This document shows positions 23,027 to 32,766 of a stretch of 64,000 bases of DNA, piece after piece. Both the position numbers and the translations under genes were made by a program. The notes beneath the pieces were generated by a model, which saw only the letters and a list, made by a program, of their open reading frames with translations, made no database searches and was not told where the DNA came from. Positions within the stretch are counted from its first letter, which is position 1; each line of letters begins with the position of its first letter. Source of the DNA: Proales similis. Lineage: Eukaryota > Rotifera > Eurotatoria > Ploima > Proalidae. The stretch lies in the NCBI GenBank assembly GCA_019059635.1, contig JAGVRJ010000012.1, positions 496,001 through 560,000 of the forward strand. The letters run 5' to 3'.

Positions 23027-23463
23027 TACTCAACTAAAACTGTTCGCTCGCTGGGTTACAGACAAGCCACGGCGCACTCGATTGAATTAAAATGAATAAA
23101 TTGGATGCCCGCCCTCTGACCGCTGCGCCTTTTCGCTGCAGGCTACACGCGTCCGTCTATTCTTGGCCCGAAGAGATTCGCTCGATAGCTAGACTCACTC
23201 GTAAATCACAACCTGAAGCGGTCAAGCAGATCGTGACTTGCCGTTCTGGTTGAATGCCAACACGTTCATAGCCGAGTAGGCTGCGCAGTCAAATTAGCTA
23301 AAATAGACTCGCTTTGCCAGCGAATGCCAACATGAGCCGCGTTTCGAATTGATGCACGACGCATTTGAATTGCGCTCAAGCGTGCCTCTGCAGATGTGAC
23401 AAGTTGCCTGCGTCTAATTTCGCGTCTCGTCTGTTGCTGTAGGCACAAGTGGCAATCTTTTAT

Positions 23464-23895
23464 TTAAACAAGCAGAACAGAGATTGAAAGCGAGCACGTG
23501 TCGCACTGAATAGTCAAACACAGCGAGCGTTCGTCTTGCTCGTTTCGTAATTCGTCCAGAGCAGATTTGGGCACTGAAAAGTGTCCGCCGCATCGGCAAA
23601 CACGCTTGTACGAACAGTCGGCCGAGTCGAAATCACGTTCAAGCAGGAGAATGTGAGCTTGGTCTATCGACTCGGCGTCCAGTTCACTTTGGCGCAGCAT
23701 TGCGTCATACGAGCGTCTAGACTCAGCTTGAGACAGAATCTGGAATGCGGCACGAACGGCTATGAAGTGACTCGTCTGCTCCTGTTCGCCGTTCGTCTTG
23801 TCCGGATGAGACTGAAGCGCAAGGCGACGAAAGGCAGCTTTTATCTCTTCGTGACTCGCACTTCGATCACATTGCAACAGCTCATAGGCGTTCAT
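23464..23895 (-). CDS. DNAJC24: DNAJC24/DPH4, J-domain cofactor of diphthamide synthesis
   Basis: DPH4 is a J-protein with a CSL-type zinc finger that supports the first step of diphthamide formation on eEF2. The single-exon product is 143 aa, near the human 149. The J domain is at residues 1-70: MNAYELLQCDRSASHEEIKA, then the HPD catalytic tripeptide in LQSHPDKTNG. The C-terminal zinc finger is seen as CRCGGHFSV and CDTCSLSISV, the four-Cys pattern of DPH3/DPH4. This combination is diagnostic. The gene lies between the two Ral-type genes and on the same strand, with no obvious functional link. Confidence 0.9.
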   Translation of the reverse strand: MNAYELLQCDRSASHEEIKAAFRRLALQSHPDKTNGEQEQTSHFIAVRAAFQILSQAESRRSYDAMLRQSELDAESIDQAHILLLERDFDSADCSYKRVCRCGGHFSVPKSALDELRNEQDERSLCLTIQCDTCSLSISVLLV

Positions 23896-24401
23896 TTAGA
23901 GCTCTCTCTCTCTCTGATGTACGATCACGAATTTCAACTGTACGAGCAAAAACAAGTCAAGTTCGGTTAGAACGAGTACGATTTGGCTTCTAGGCTCGTC
24001 TGCCTTTAATTCACTGGCAGCAGTGCAAATTAGAACAGTTCGACTCTTTTGAATGGTCTATTTGGTTGAAGCGTTTAATTCGTTTGGCAAGATCGAGTCA
24101 GCAAAGTCATCGTGTTTATTAATACAAAATAGGCAAAGCAAGCGCCAGCGAAGAGAAATCATATTGCTGTTTCAATAGTTGATCGGCTAAGCTGGACGTG
24201 AGCGTGAACACTAGAGCGCTCAAGCGAGTTTTACTCGGATCTAATACTGCACGCGGATTGAAGATGATGATGACCATGACCAAGAAGATAATAATGACGA
24301 CAACAACGACGATGATGAATGAATGATTTTTTTTTTTATGACCTTGAAGTCAATTTGTAAAAATTTCGTTTTTGTTTCTGTCTCGCTCTCTTGTGTGGCG
24401 T
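23896..24401. other. Intergenic spacer with trinucleotide-rich tract
   Basis: No coding signal. A GAT/GAC/AAC-rich simple tract spans about 24261-24330 and ends in a run of T. The spacer holds the 3' flank of the canonical Ral gene and the promoter of DNAJC24, both on the minus strand. Confidence 0.5.
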
Positions 24402-25066
24402 CTAAAGCAGAGTGCACTTGCGCTTCTTTTTCTTGTCCTTTTTACTGGTCGACGGTCGAGCGTTTTGAGCCAGCTTGCGCGTGCGGATCTCACGCATCAG
24501 GTCGTAGAATGCCTTGTCGACGTTGTCGCGCGTCTTGGCCGACGTCTCCAAATAGGACGTGGCCCACTTGGTCGCCTTGTCCTCGGCTTCTTCCCGTCTC
24601 ACCTGACGATTGTTCTGAAGGTCGGACTTGTTGCCTATGAGTATCATTGGCACGTCCTCTGCGTTCTTTACCCGTAAAATTTGCTCTCTACAATGGCACC
24701 CTCAGCCTGTCAGAGTGGCATTCAAAGTCCAAGGGATGAGGCCACCTACCGGAATTCGTCAAGCGCGTCGAACGACTCGTGCTCCGTGATGGAGAAGGTG
24801 AGAAGGAAGCCCTCGCCGCTTCTAAAGTAGTTATCCCGAATGGCAGCGTAGTCCTCCTGGCCGGCCGTGTCCAATATGTCTATTTGCACCTCTTCGCCGT
24901 CGAGCATTATGGTTCGCCGGTACGAGTCGGCCTTGGTCGGCTCGTAGTCCTCGACAAACTCGTCGTACATGTACTGGAGGGTGAGCGCCGACTTGCCGAC
25001 GCCACCGCTGCCGACCATGATCACCTTGTAGATGGGCAGCCGCTTGCCATTTTGAGCACTCGTCAT
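24402..25066 (-). CDS. RAL: Ral small GTPase (canonical)
   Basis: Ral GTPases regulate the exocyst, filopodia and endocytosis. Two exons give a protein of about 200 aa: exon 1 from 25066 to about 24750 and exon 2 from about 24690 to 24402. Motifs are nearly invariant across animals: [20 protein letters not shown], the effector [56 protein letters not shown] and [20 protein letters not shown]. The tail is polybasic (KKDKKKKRK) and the CAAX box is CTLL, predicting geranylgeranylation as in vertebrate RalA and RalB. The gene lies in the same orientation as the divergent Ral-like copy, with DNAJC24 between them, suggesting an old local duplication. Confidence 0.97.
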
Positions 25067-26047
25067 GCTGCTGCTCGTTGCGATCTATTATTTAGGCATT
25101 AAACGAGTTATTATGAGCGCCATTAATGTGCACAGAAATACTACATGCGGCTGCAAACGGCCTCACCGCCCAGCTCACCAATAATGAACTATCAACACGT
25201 AAAGTTAAGCACAAATAAATTAGCATTTGAGTGGCTACCATGCCTCAGCCACGGGCTCTGCTTCTCTAGATTGATGCAAACCGGGCCGAGATAGACAACA
25301 GTAGAGCGAAGAAATTAGGCGAATTGTTTACTGCTGCGCTCTTATTCGCCAAGATCGTACGCTAAAGTGCTATGTACATTATGTCATGTAGACCCATCAT
25401 CATGTGCTCGGCCGTCGTCATTAGTCTTACTCTGTACACGCTAGAGCGTAGACGCGCCTAGAGATCTTTCTCTCTCTCTCCCCGCACAATCAAACGGTTC
25501 ATGTGGCTTCTCCACAAGTAGACGAGCCATTCATGAGTCATTTCAAGTTCGCCAAGAAGAGGAAGAGTGTTCGTTTAGCATGTTGGATGATTGCCAAGCA
25601 CCAAGTCTCTCGAGAACAGTCAGTTCGGTCGCTCTCCCTCTCTCCCTCTCTCTTCTGCTCCGCCCCGATTAAAATTCGCAGTGGCCTGAATTGTTTATGT
25701 TCCCTTTTTTCAATCTTAATCGCTGCCTCCCCTCCCTCGGCCTCTCCCGTTTCTCGGGGATTAGCCCAATAGGTTCGGTTCAGAGAGAAGTAGATGATAA
25801 GCGACAACCATTCACAACAATAGAATCGCACACAAACTATCTAAACAAGACAAAACATCGACAGCAAAAAAAGAAACCTCTAATCCCTGGCCTCTCAAGC
25901 TCAAATAAACTGACTTACATAATTGCGTGCAGCATAAGCTCCAGTGTTAGGTTCAAAGACTGCAGATCTTAGGTTCATGTTCCCATGGAGATACGGGCCC
26001 GGACAGACTCTGGTGCAAATGAGCATCACGCAAGACACCAGAATTAA
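25067..26047. other. Intergenic region upstream of Ral
   Basis: Spacer with pyrimidine-rich tracts (CTCTCTCTCTC near 25464 and CCCTCTCTCCCTCTCTC near 25636). No frame has a recognisable domain or good splice context. It probably holds the Ral promoter (reading minus) and the 5' region of the small gene that follows on the plus strand. Confidence 0.5.
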
Positions 26048-26723
26048 ATGGAGCCGTTTAATCACTCGAGTGTGCGGAGGAGAGCCAGGGATTTGTCGGC
26101 AAATAGTCGTGCCAGGCAGATTCTTGCCACAAATGTTGCCGGCTTGAATGAACTGGCTTTCTCATCCGCACAGCCGAAGCAGCAGTCGAGTTCTGTCGGC
26201 CACCAAATTTACAGAAATCCGTTCAAACAGGGAACAAGGATGAACTTGAAGGGCAACACCAAGCCCACTCAAGCGTCTCAAGTAGATTTCATTCGATCCC
26301 CATCACCCGACTGGTCGTGTTCACGTGTTCTCTCTTAAAAGCTCATGGCAGACGAGTTCCTACAAAGGACACTGCACGCAGTGAACGCCTACTCTGACGA
26401 GTTCGAGTTCATCTCATCTCAGCCCAAAACACCGAAACAATTTCACTGTCTGCGGCCAACCAGAAGCTACAGTCGGTAAGCCAACTCTTCAGGTCAGACG
26501 GCCCGATGGTCAGCTTTAATCTCGAATCGAAGACTCAAGCCGCTGTGGCCACTAGAAACAGACAGTGGGCCGCGAATAGAGAACTGCATCGGCATAGTGA
26601 AAGGTAGGCTTGGTCTTTCTCCTTGCTCCCAAGACTAGATTACATTGCGCGCCTTACAGAGCCGAGGAAAGACTCGCGAAGACAGCTGAGAGAAATTTAC
26701 GACTTCAAACGCGCTCAACTTGA
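26048..26723 (+). CDS. Unrecognised small basic protein, four exons
   Basis: Four exons can be joined in phase: 26048 to about 26285 (MEPFNHSSVRRRARDLSANS), a second from about 26340 (LMADEFLQRTLHAVNAYSDE to SYSR), a third (SDGPMVSFNLESKTQAAVAT to HRHSER) and a fourth (AEERLAKTAERNLRLQTRST) ending at TGA 26721-26723. Introns are about 15-60 bp by eye; the second appears unusually short and may be wrong. The product is about 185 aa, basic, with no membrane segment. I do not recognise a family. The Arg- and Gln-rich helical C-terminus resembles small axonemal proteins only in general character. Coding status rests on consistent phase across several splice sites. Confidence 0.45.
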
Positions 26724-26959
26724 ACAAACCAACAGTCTGTGAATTCGAACAAGATCATTTTAAGGAAATCTACTTGAACTTGTCTAACGTGCTGTGTTGG
26801 TTTACCTCCATGCTTCGTTTAGGTTTGTTTTTTGTTTAGACGCCTGGTGTTTTTATTGAGGAAAAATAAGAAATTGGAGTAAATGAGGTGTTGGACAAAG
26901 AGACGAGTGGGCGTTTGACGGTTGAGCGAAACGATTCGAATTACAAATTGCACGCAAGA

Positions 26960-29869
26960 TTAGGCCTTCTCTTCGGCAGCTGCAGTCTGACTGGGCGAGT
27001 GAGCTGGCTGGGCGGGCTCGGACGGCTTGCCATTGCTGCCGGGTGCGGGCGACTCTCTTTCCGAGTCGACGCTTTCAGACTTGACCTTGACCGTGCGCTT
27101 GATCATCTCGTTCACGTCGTCCAGGGTTCGATTGAGGCCCGAACGAGTGCGATGCAAAAAGTCCTTGATTCGGCTCTGCTTCTCTTCCAAGTCTTTGTTC
27201 AGTCGCTGCTGGTCCCTGAGGCGTTTGCGGAAGTCTACCAGATCGTCTTCCAGACGATCGCTTCGCTTTTCCGCCTCTTTCAGAGATTGCTTGGTTCGAT
27301 CGAGTTCGGCATTGGCGTCCTTCAGACGCCTGTCCAACAACTGCTCGGAATGTTCGCTCTTTTGGAGTTTGCTGAGAACTGCGAGCGGGTCTACGATTCG
27401 GCCGTCGATCTCGACCATTTTGCTGGCCTGGTCGGTCGAGTCGGACGGCCTGGATCGCTTCTGAAGCGCCTCGATCGAGACGAGCTGATGAACAAACTCT
27501 GCCTCATCGGGCAGCTCGTAGCAGCCTTCGGGCTTCTCACTGGCCAGGGCTCGGTAATTGATTGCATTGTCTTTCCAGCTCAGTTTGTTGAGTAAGTATT
27601 TACATTTGGCGCGAGTCAAATTCTGACCGGCCAGAACCAGCACTTGTTCTAGATCTCTGCTGAGGAAATAGCCCGAGCGGTTCGAGTCGAGATAAGTGAA
27701 CGAGAGCAGTAGCTCGGCGTTGATCATTTTCGGCTTGTTGGTTGCCGGCCGACTGGGCTCTTGGCCCGATTTGAGTTTCTTGTTCGACGACTCGTCTGCG
27801 TTGTCGGTCTGCGGGTCGTGGTCTAGTTTTCGCTTTTGTCCACTCTGGTCTCCAGCCTCAGCCTCGCCATTGGCCTCTTGTGCTCTGCTCGCCGCTTCGC
27901 TTTCTCCGCTCGAGTCAGGCAGTTTGGCCAAGTATTTGTAAATGGAAAACGAAAAGTCACGCACCAACATTTCGTGAAAGGCCTGGCCAAACAGACTCAA
28001 CTCGAACTTGCTCTCGGATTTGGCCTCGTTGCTTAAGCTAAGCAAATCTGCCAGCGGGACCATGGCGCAGTTGAACGGACCCTCGCTAGTCTCTGCTCTC
28101 GGATAGACGATCAAATGCGGCGCGCTGGGAATTTTGTACAATCGTCTTCGTTCCTCCTCATTCTCATTTGGCTGTTCGTTCGTTTGGTCTTGATTCTGGG
28201 CGGGCGGCGCGTCCGCTTCAGTCGACTGCTCTTCGGCTGGGTTCTCCTGCTGACTAGATTGGGCGTCCACTTGGCTCGAGTCTTGTTCACTCTCGCTCGG
28301 CTTTGCCTCTTTCTCGATCGCTTCTCTAAGTCGGTCAATCAGCTGCGATTTGAGACCACTTGTGTCCAGATTGCGGGCGGCCAGCTCTCTTTTGGCCTCG
28401 TCTACTCTCAGCTTTTTCAAATCTATTTGATCGTGAGGAGTGGCCTCCGGCTTGCTGCTTTCCTCCTTCATTTCAACGTCATCGGTCTGTTTTTCATTTT
28501 TTATCGAGCCCGGGTCTTGAATGAACTTTTCGTAGCGCGATTTGACCGCTTCGTACTCGACCATGTTGGGCATTAGAGTCCACACGTTGGGCATGAAGAA
28601 CACACAAGTCTGAAGGTCGGCGTCTTCATTCAAGTCAATTATGCGCCGCTCGTCGACCTGCTTTACTCTGATCGTTTGACTGTGGTTGTATTGAACTTCC
28701 ATAAATCGCGACCATTCTGTGCATTTGCTCAGGTCCAAGTTGGTGAGGGCACGCACTGTCCTGATGGCCGTGTTGACTAGAGTGCGCGGATTGGTTGCCG
28801 GATCGGGACCGTCAAGAGAGGGCGACCACGAGCCGCCGATTGTGGTCAGTTTTCCGGCGCTGTTGCGGCCAAGAAGAAACCTCATCGCTCTGGCCGGCTG
28901 GTCGTCACGAGCCGAGTCGGTCATGCATCCCTTCAGCACCAGCTGGCTTCGAGTGGGCATTGACAAGAGCATCACTCTCACCGTCCATCGGCTATCTGCG
29001 TCCGATGGCTCTAGTTGGGCGTCGATCTGGTCGACTGGAGCCAGGCCCGGCTTCATCAAATGAAAGTAGCAGGCCGCGTTGAATTTTAACGACCGGTTCA
29101 GGGGAAGAGAGCTCGGCCATTCGAAGCGCGCATTGCTGAACTCATTCGGCACGTAGAGGTCCGTGTAGCGGTTTTTAATCGAAAACGAATCTTCTCCGCC
29201 GCCGACACAATGGAATTTTGGCAATTGAACAGAGCGCAGCTGAGAAGCACTTGAGCCAGACGATTTGCCTGGTGTTCGACTTCGACGTCTTCGTCGTCGG
29301 CCTGATCGATGTTGCTGTTGTTGGGAATGAATTCCGTTGCCAGCAGCGCCGGCCACGTGTGACGTCTGACGGACACTCTCTCGCGGGCTGAGATGATGCG
29401 AAGGCGAGTCCTTTCGTCCGTTCTGAGGTCTCATGTTGGAGTGGTGTGCAGTGACTTGAGTTGGCGGCGGCTGACGAGGTACTGGCTCCGGTCCACCGAG
29501 CTGGTTTAGAAGAGCCTGCATCAGCGGATTGGAAGGTGTCGAATTAGACTCGGCGAACGGCTGGGACGAGTGAGAGCGAGAGGGACTCGCTCTGGGATGG
29601 GCAGGGTTTCTGTGAGGACGGTTCATGTTCATGTTGGCCGCGCTGCGCTGCATTCCTGACGTGTCCCTTACATTGGAGGTCATTTGCACAGCATTCGACT
29701 GACTGGCATTTATTAGGCTCTGAAGGCCAGGGATGTTGGCCGCCAGAGTATTGAGGTTCACTGAACTTGCTTGGTTCATTAAATTGCTGGCACTTGGCCT
29801 ACTCTGGTATTGACGGTTATCTGACCAGCCTGTGGCGGCCGGGTGGCTATTTCTACCGTGATGGGACAT
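26960..29869 (-). CDS. CCAR1: CCAR1, cell division cycle and apoptosis regulator 1
   Basis: CCAR1 is a nuclear coactivator that links Mediator, nuclear receptors and splicing factors. One exon encodes about 969 aa (human CCAR1 about 1,150). Domains in order: a Pro/Ser-rich N-terminus; the S1-like region near residue 220-265 (VGGGEDSFSIKNRYTDLYV); the Nudix-like DBC1 domain near residue 320-410 (RFLLGRNSAGKL, GGSWSPSLDGPDP, NLDLSKCTEWSRFMEVQYN); a SAP DNA-binding motif near residue 480-520 (LRVDEAKRELAARNLDTSGL); an EF-hand-like segment (LLLSFTYLDSNRSGYFLSRD); and a C-terminal coiled coil. The SAP motif separates it from CCAR2/DBC1, which lacks one. I start at MSHHGRNSH because the open frame beyond it has no ATG. 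AATAAA on the minus strand lies near 26855. Confidence 0.93.
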   Translation of the reverse strand: MSHHGRNSHPAATGWSDNRQYQSRPSASNLMNQASSVNLNTLAANIPGLQSLINASQSNAVQMTSNVRDTSGMQRSAANMNMNRPHRNPAHPRASPSRSHSSQPFAESNSTPSNPLMQALLNQLGGPEPVPRQPPPTQVTAHHSNMRPQNGRKDSPSHHLSPRESVRQTSHVAGAAGNGIHSQQQQHRSGRRRRRRSRTPGKSSGSSASQLRSVQLPKFHCVGGGEDSFSIKNRYTDLYVPNEFSNARFEWPSSLPLNRSLKFNAACYFHLMKPGLAPVDQIDAQLEPSDADSRWTVRVMLLSMPTRSQLVLKGCMTDSARDDQPARAMRFLLGRNSAGKLTTIGGSWSPSLDGPDPATNPRTLVNTAIRTVRALTNLDLSKCTEWSRFMEVQYNHSQTIRVKQVDERRIIDLNEDADLQTCVFFMPNVWTLMPNMVEYEAVKSRYEKFIQDPGSIKNEKQTDDVEMKEESSKPEATPHDQIDLKKLRVDEAKRELAARNLDTSGLKSQLIDRLREAIEKEAKPSESEQDSSQVDAQSSQQENPAEEQSTEADAPPAQNQDQTNEQPNENEEERRRLYKIPSAPHLIVYPRAETSEGPFNCAMVPLADLLSLSNEAKSESKFELSLFGQAFHEMLVRDFSFSIYKYLAKLPDSSGESEAASRAQEANGEAEAGDQSGQKRKLDHDPQTDNADESSNKKLKSGQEPSRPATNKPKMINAELLLSFTYLDSNRSGYFLSRDLEQVLVLAGQNLTRAKCKYLLNKLSWKDNAINYRALASEKPEGCYELPDEAEFVHQLVSIEALQKRSRPSDSTDQASKMVEIDGRIVDPLAVLSKLQKSEHSEQLLDRRLKDANAELDRTKQSLKEAEKRSDRLEDDLVDFRKRLRDQQRLNKDLEEKQSRIKDFLHRTRSGLNRTLDDVNEMIKRTVKVKSESVDSERESPAPGSNGKPSEPAQPAHSPSQTAAAEEKA

Positions 29870-30887
29870 TGGCCGCGATAAAGGCGAGGTAACAATGTCC
29901 ACACTAATGTAAATGAATCGACCGACTCGACTTAATTATGCCGCTGGCAGTTCGCTTACAATGCGTTCGGTTTGTCTTTGAGACGAGTCTAGATCCTGCT
30001 CGGACTGCTCCCTGATTTGAACATTCAAATATTCAATTGAGTTTATCAATCGGCCGGAGCGGCTCAGGCTATCTTTTCAAACTCTTTCAAACGCCCGTTT
30101 ATTCTGCGCGTCTCTACTTCTGCGTCTTGTTCCGAGTCTCTAATCGTCAGCTGCTCGCAATGTTCACTCGGTAGAACCAAACAAACGTCAAGCGATTTCA
30201 ATTTTATCGATCAAAGGCAAATGCTGAAGCAATCTTATATTTGCAATAAAGTTCAGTCGTTGCAAATTAGACTGCGCTCGGTGGGCTGCTAACTGCAGAC
30301 CGGCGAGCACAGAGCAAACGAGAGCACATTTCGTCAGAACACCAAGTTCTCTCATCACACACACACACAGACACACGCACACACACACACTAAACCGCAC
30401 AAAGAGCGCACAATGAATTTGCTCGCCTCTTTCTTTCTTGCCATTCTCAGGGCAGATTGTTGATGCAACGCTTTTCGGTAGCCCATTAGCTCGAGCGACT
30501 GTCGTCCGGTCAACGTCGGTCGTCTCATTTATCTTCTAATTAAATGGCGCATCCGACATCATCAATCTAATCTCTCTGTCTCTTTTTTTCTGCCCTCTTC
30601 AACCTCCAACCTGGTCCTGGTTCCGACCTCGATTGTTGAAGGTGAGTCTTGACTAGTTTGCGTCTACGTAGCCCACGTGTTACTAGCGTTGCGTTTCACC
30701 CAATCGCATAATTGCTAGCGTCAAAATGGGCACAAATCGAACTTTAGCTCTGCGTCTTCAATCTTAATGTCAAGCGCTCTTGATCTGAGCGCTGGCCGAA
30801 GAAGAGCAGCGCACACTCGCAAATGTCCAGTCAGATCAGTCTTTAACTCGCTGTTGTTCTCAAGGGCCTAGACTTTACTGAGTTACA
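29870..30887. other. Divergent promoter region of CCAR1 and RPL12
   Basis: The interval separates the starts of CCAR1 (minus) and RPL12 (plus). It contains a (CA)n run at about 30357-30391. On the plus strand a pyrimidine tract (CTGCCCTCTTCAACC near 30591) is followed by a strong donor (GAAG|GTGAGTCTTG, about 30641/30642), and an acceptor (GGCCTAG) lies just before ACTTTACTG at 30871. This would be a noncoding first exon of RPL12 beginning at a TOP-like tract, with an intron of about 230 bp. I found no convincing snoRNA boxes in that intron. Confidence 0.45.
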
Positions 30888-31536
30888 ATGCCGCCCAAGT
30901 TCGACCCGAACGCAGTCTACTACGTCACCCTGCGTGTGACCGGTGGTGAGCCCGCGGCCACCGCTGCCCTTGCGCCCAAGATTGGTCCGCTCGGTCTGGT
31001 GAGTAAACGAGCCCATGCTGTGCGCGTTGAGATGCCAGTCTGACGGTCTACTACTTGTGCAGGCCCCCAAGAAAGTGTCTGAAGATATTCAGAAGGGAAC
31101 CGCCGACTGGAAGGGTCTGAGAATCACCGTCAAGCTTACCATTCAGAACCGACAGGCCAAAGTGAGCGTGGTGCCATCCGCCTCGTCGCTCGTGGTCAAG
31201 GCGCTGAAGGAGCCGCCGCGTGACAAGAAGAAGGTCAAGAACATCAAGCACGACGGCAACATCTCGTTCGACGAGGTCATCAACATTGCCCGCACCATGC
31301 GCGAGCGATCCATGGCCCGTGAGCTCAGCGGAACCATCAAGGAGATTCTGGGTGCGTTGGCCTCTCTTTTTCTATTCTCGCTTCTCAACAAGCGGTCGAA
31401 TGGCAGTGAGTTTAATTGAAATTTCTTTTAACAAATAGGCACCGCTCAGTCAGTTGGCTGCAAAGTCGATGGCCAGCACCCGCACGACTTGATCGACAAA
31501 ATCAACTCGGGTGAGCTGCCATGCCCTGAGAAATAA
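30888..31536 (+). CDS. RPL12: 60S ribosomal protein L12 (uL11)
   Basis: uL11 forms the base of the ribosomal stalk where translation factors bind. Three coding exons: 30888-30998, 31063-31351 and 31439-31536, with GT-AG introns of 64 and 87 bp. The spliced protein is 165 aa, the standard length. It begins [20 protein letters not shown], then [75 protein letters not shown] and ends [11 protein letters not shown]. The sequence is nearly collinear with the human protein, so the junctions are certain. An AATAAA lies at about 31570. Confidence 0.98.
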
Positions 31537-32766
31537 TTTCGCTCGCTCCTCCTAATTTAAGTGTGAATCAAATAAATTCACTTGGAAAAAAAAATTGCAA
31601 ACAATTCTTTTAAGCCGCTTCGTCTTTAATATTTTGTTCTATTTCTCACACTCGACTATGTTCATCTCTTCTAATAATCTTCTATTCATCCCGTCTGTTT
31701 CATTTCATCTCGTCTGACTCGCACTATTTTGTTGGTGTTTTATGCCAGATTAGTCAGCGTTGCCCAGCTCCGGCAGTCATCTGCCTCACATCTGCATCAG
31801 TCAACTGCCTCGCAGGCGACTGGCCGCGTGAGTGTGTGGGCTTGTCAACACGTTGGCCCATTCCGATCGTTTCCTTCTGGTGTGAGTCTGAACGCGTTTG
31901 AGATCAAAGCCGATTAATTAAATGCGATAACTTTCAGGCTATAAGCAGCCTGTTAACGAGCTCGCAGCGTGTGGCTCACACGGCCTCATGGTCCGTTTTG
32001 GCTCCTATTTTTGGCGTCTATTTTGGCTACAGCGATCATTTTAAGCACATGAGCGAGAGGCAAGTAAATGAGTAGGCGAGTTTATGACAAGTCGCTGCTA
32101 GCTGCTGTAGAACTCTTGCGAATAGCTTCAATAGAATCGTTCGCTTCATTTCATGCAACGAATTTGCGCGACTGCACCGAGACCAGGCCGCTTGCGAGCT
32201 TTCCTGTCCAAAGACAATCTGCGCGTCTGCTCTCGCTTAGTTGCGTCCGCTCTCACGTGACCACACTCGAGCGCGCATTATTCTTATTGATGCGGCGTGC
32301 ATGAGCCAAAGCAGATTATGTGAGTCGTGTAGCGATTGCCACATTCATAATATGCGCCCATCGTCAAGTCAATCCTAATTGAGAAACGAAACTGCGATTC
32401 TAAATAGCTGCTAGTTCTATCTGCGGGGTGTTCTCGGTTCTATGCGAAATAAATTCGACCAGCGGCTAGGCCTTTTGTTGGGTATCGGGCGGCGGTTCCT
32501 CTCTCTCTCTTCTTGCTCTAATGCTCGTGTTTCTCTACGTGGCGTGGACCCACAGCACTTTGCTAATAATAAGAAAAGCAAATCTCATTTAGATGATCAT
32601 CGCTTGCTTGGCAGCATCCTTCTGCTAGGTGCGCTCGAATCAAACATTGGCGCTTGTTTGTTGGTCGCTATTTGCGCACAAAAAAGAAATCAAGTCACTT
32701 TGAGGGCGTTTATCCCGCTTGCTCTTTTGGCTTGTGTGTGCCTGTGTGTGTCTATTGTATAATCAT
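31537..32766. other. Intergenic region between RPL12 and the PNUTS-like gene
   Basis: After the RPL12 polyadenylation site the sequence holds only short unsupported frames. No RNA gene is seen. If the PNUTS-like gene has an N-terminal domain, its upstream exons should lie here; I looked for a TFIIS-type helical domain and did not find one. Confidence 0.5.

Noticed and set aside
30642-30870. Possible snoRNA in the RPL12 first intron
   Set aside because: Ribosomal-protein introns often host snoRNAs, but I found no paired C and D boxes or H/ACA boxes with a terminal stem.
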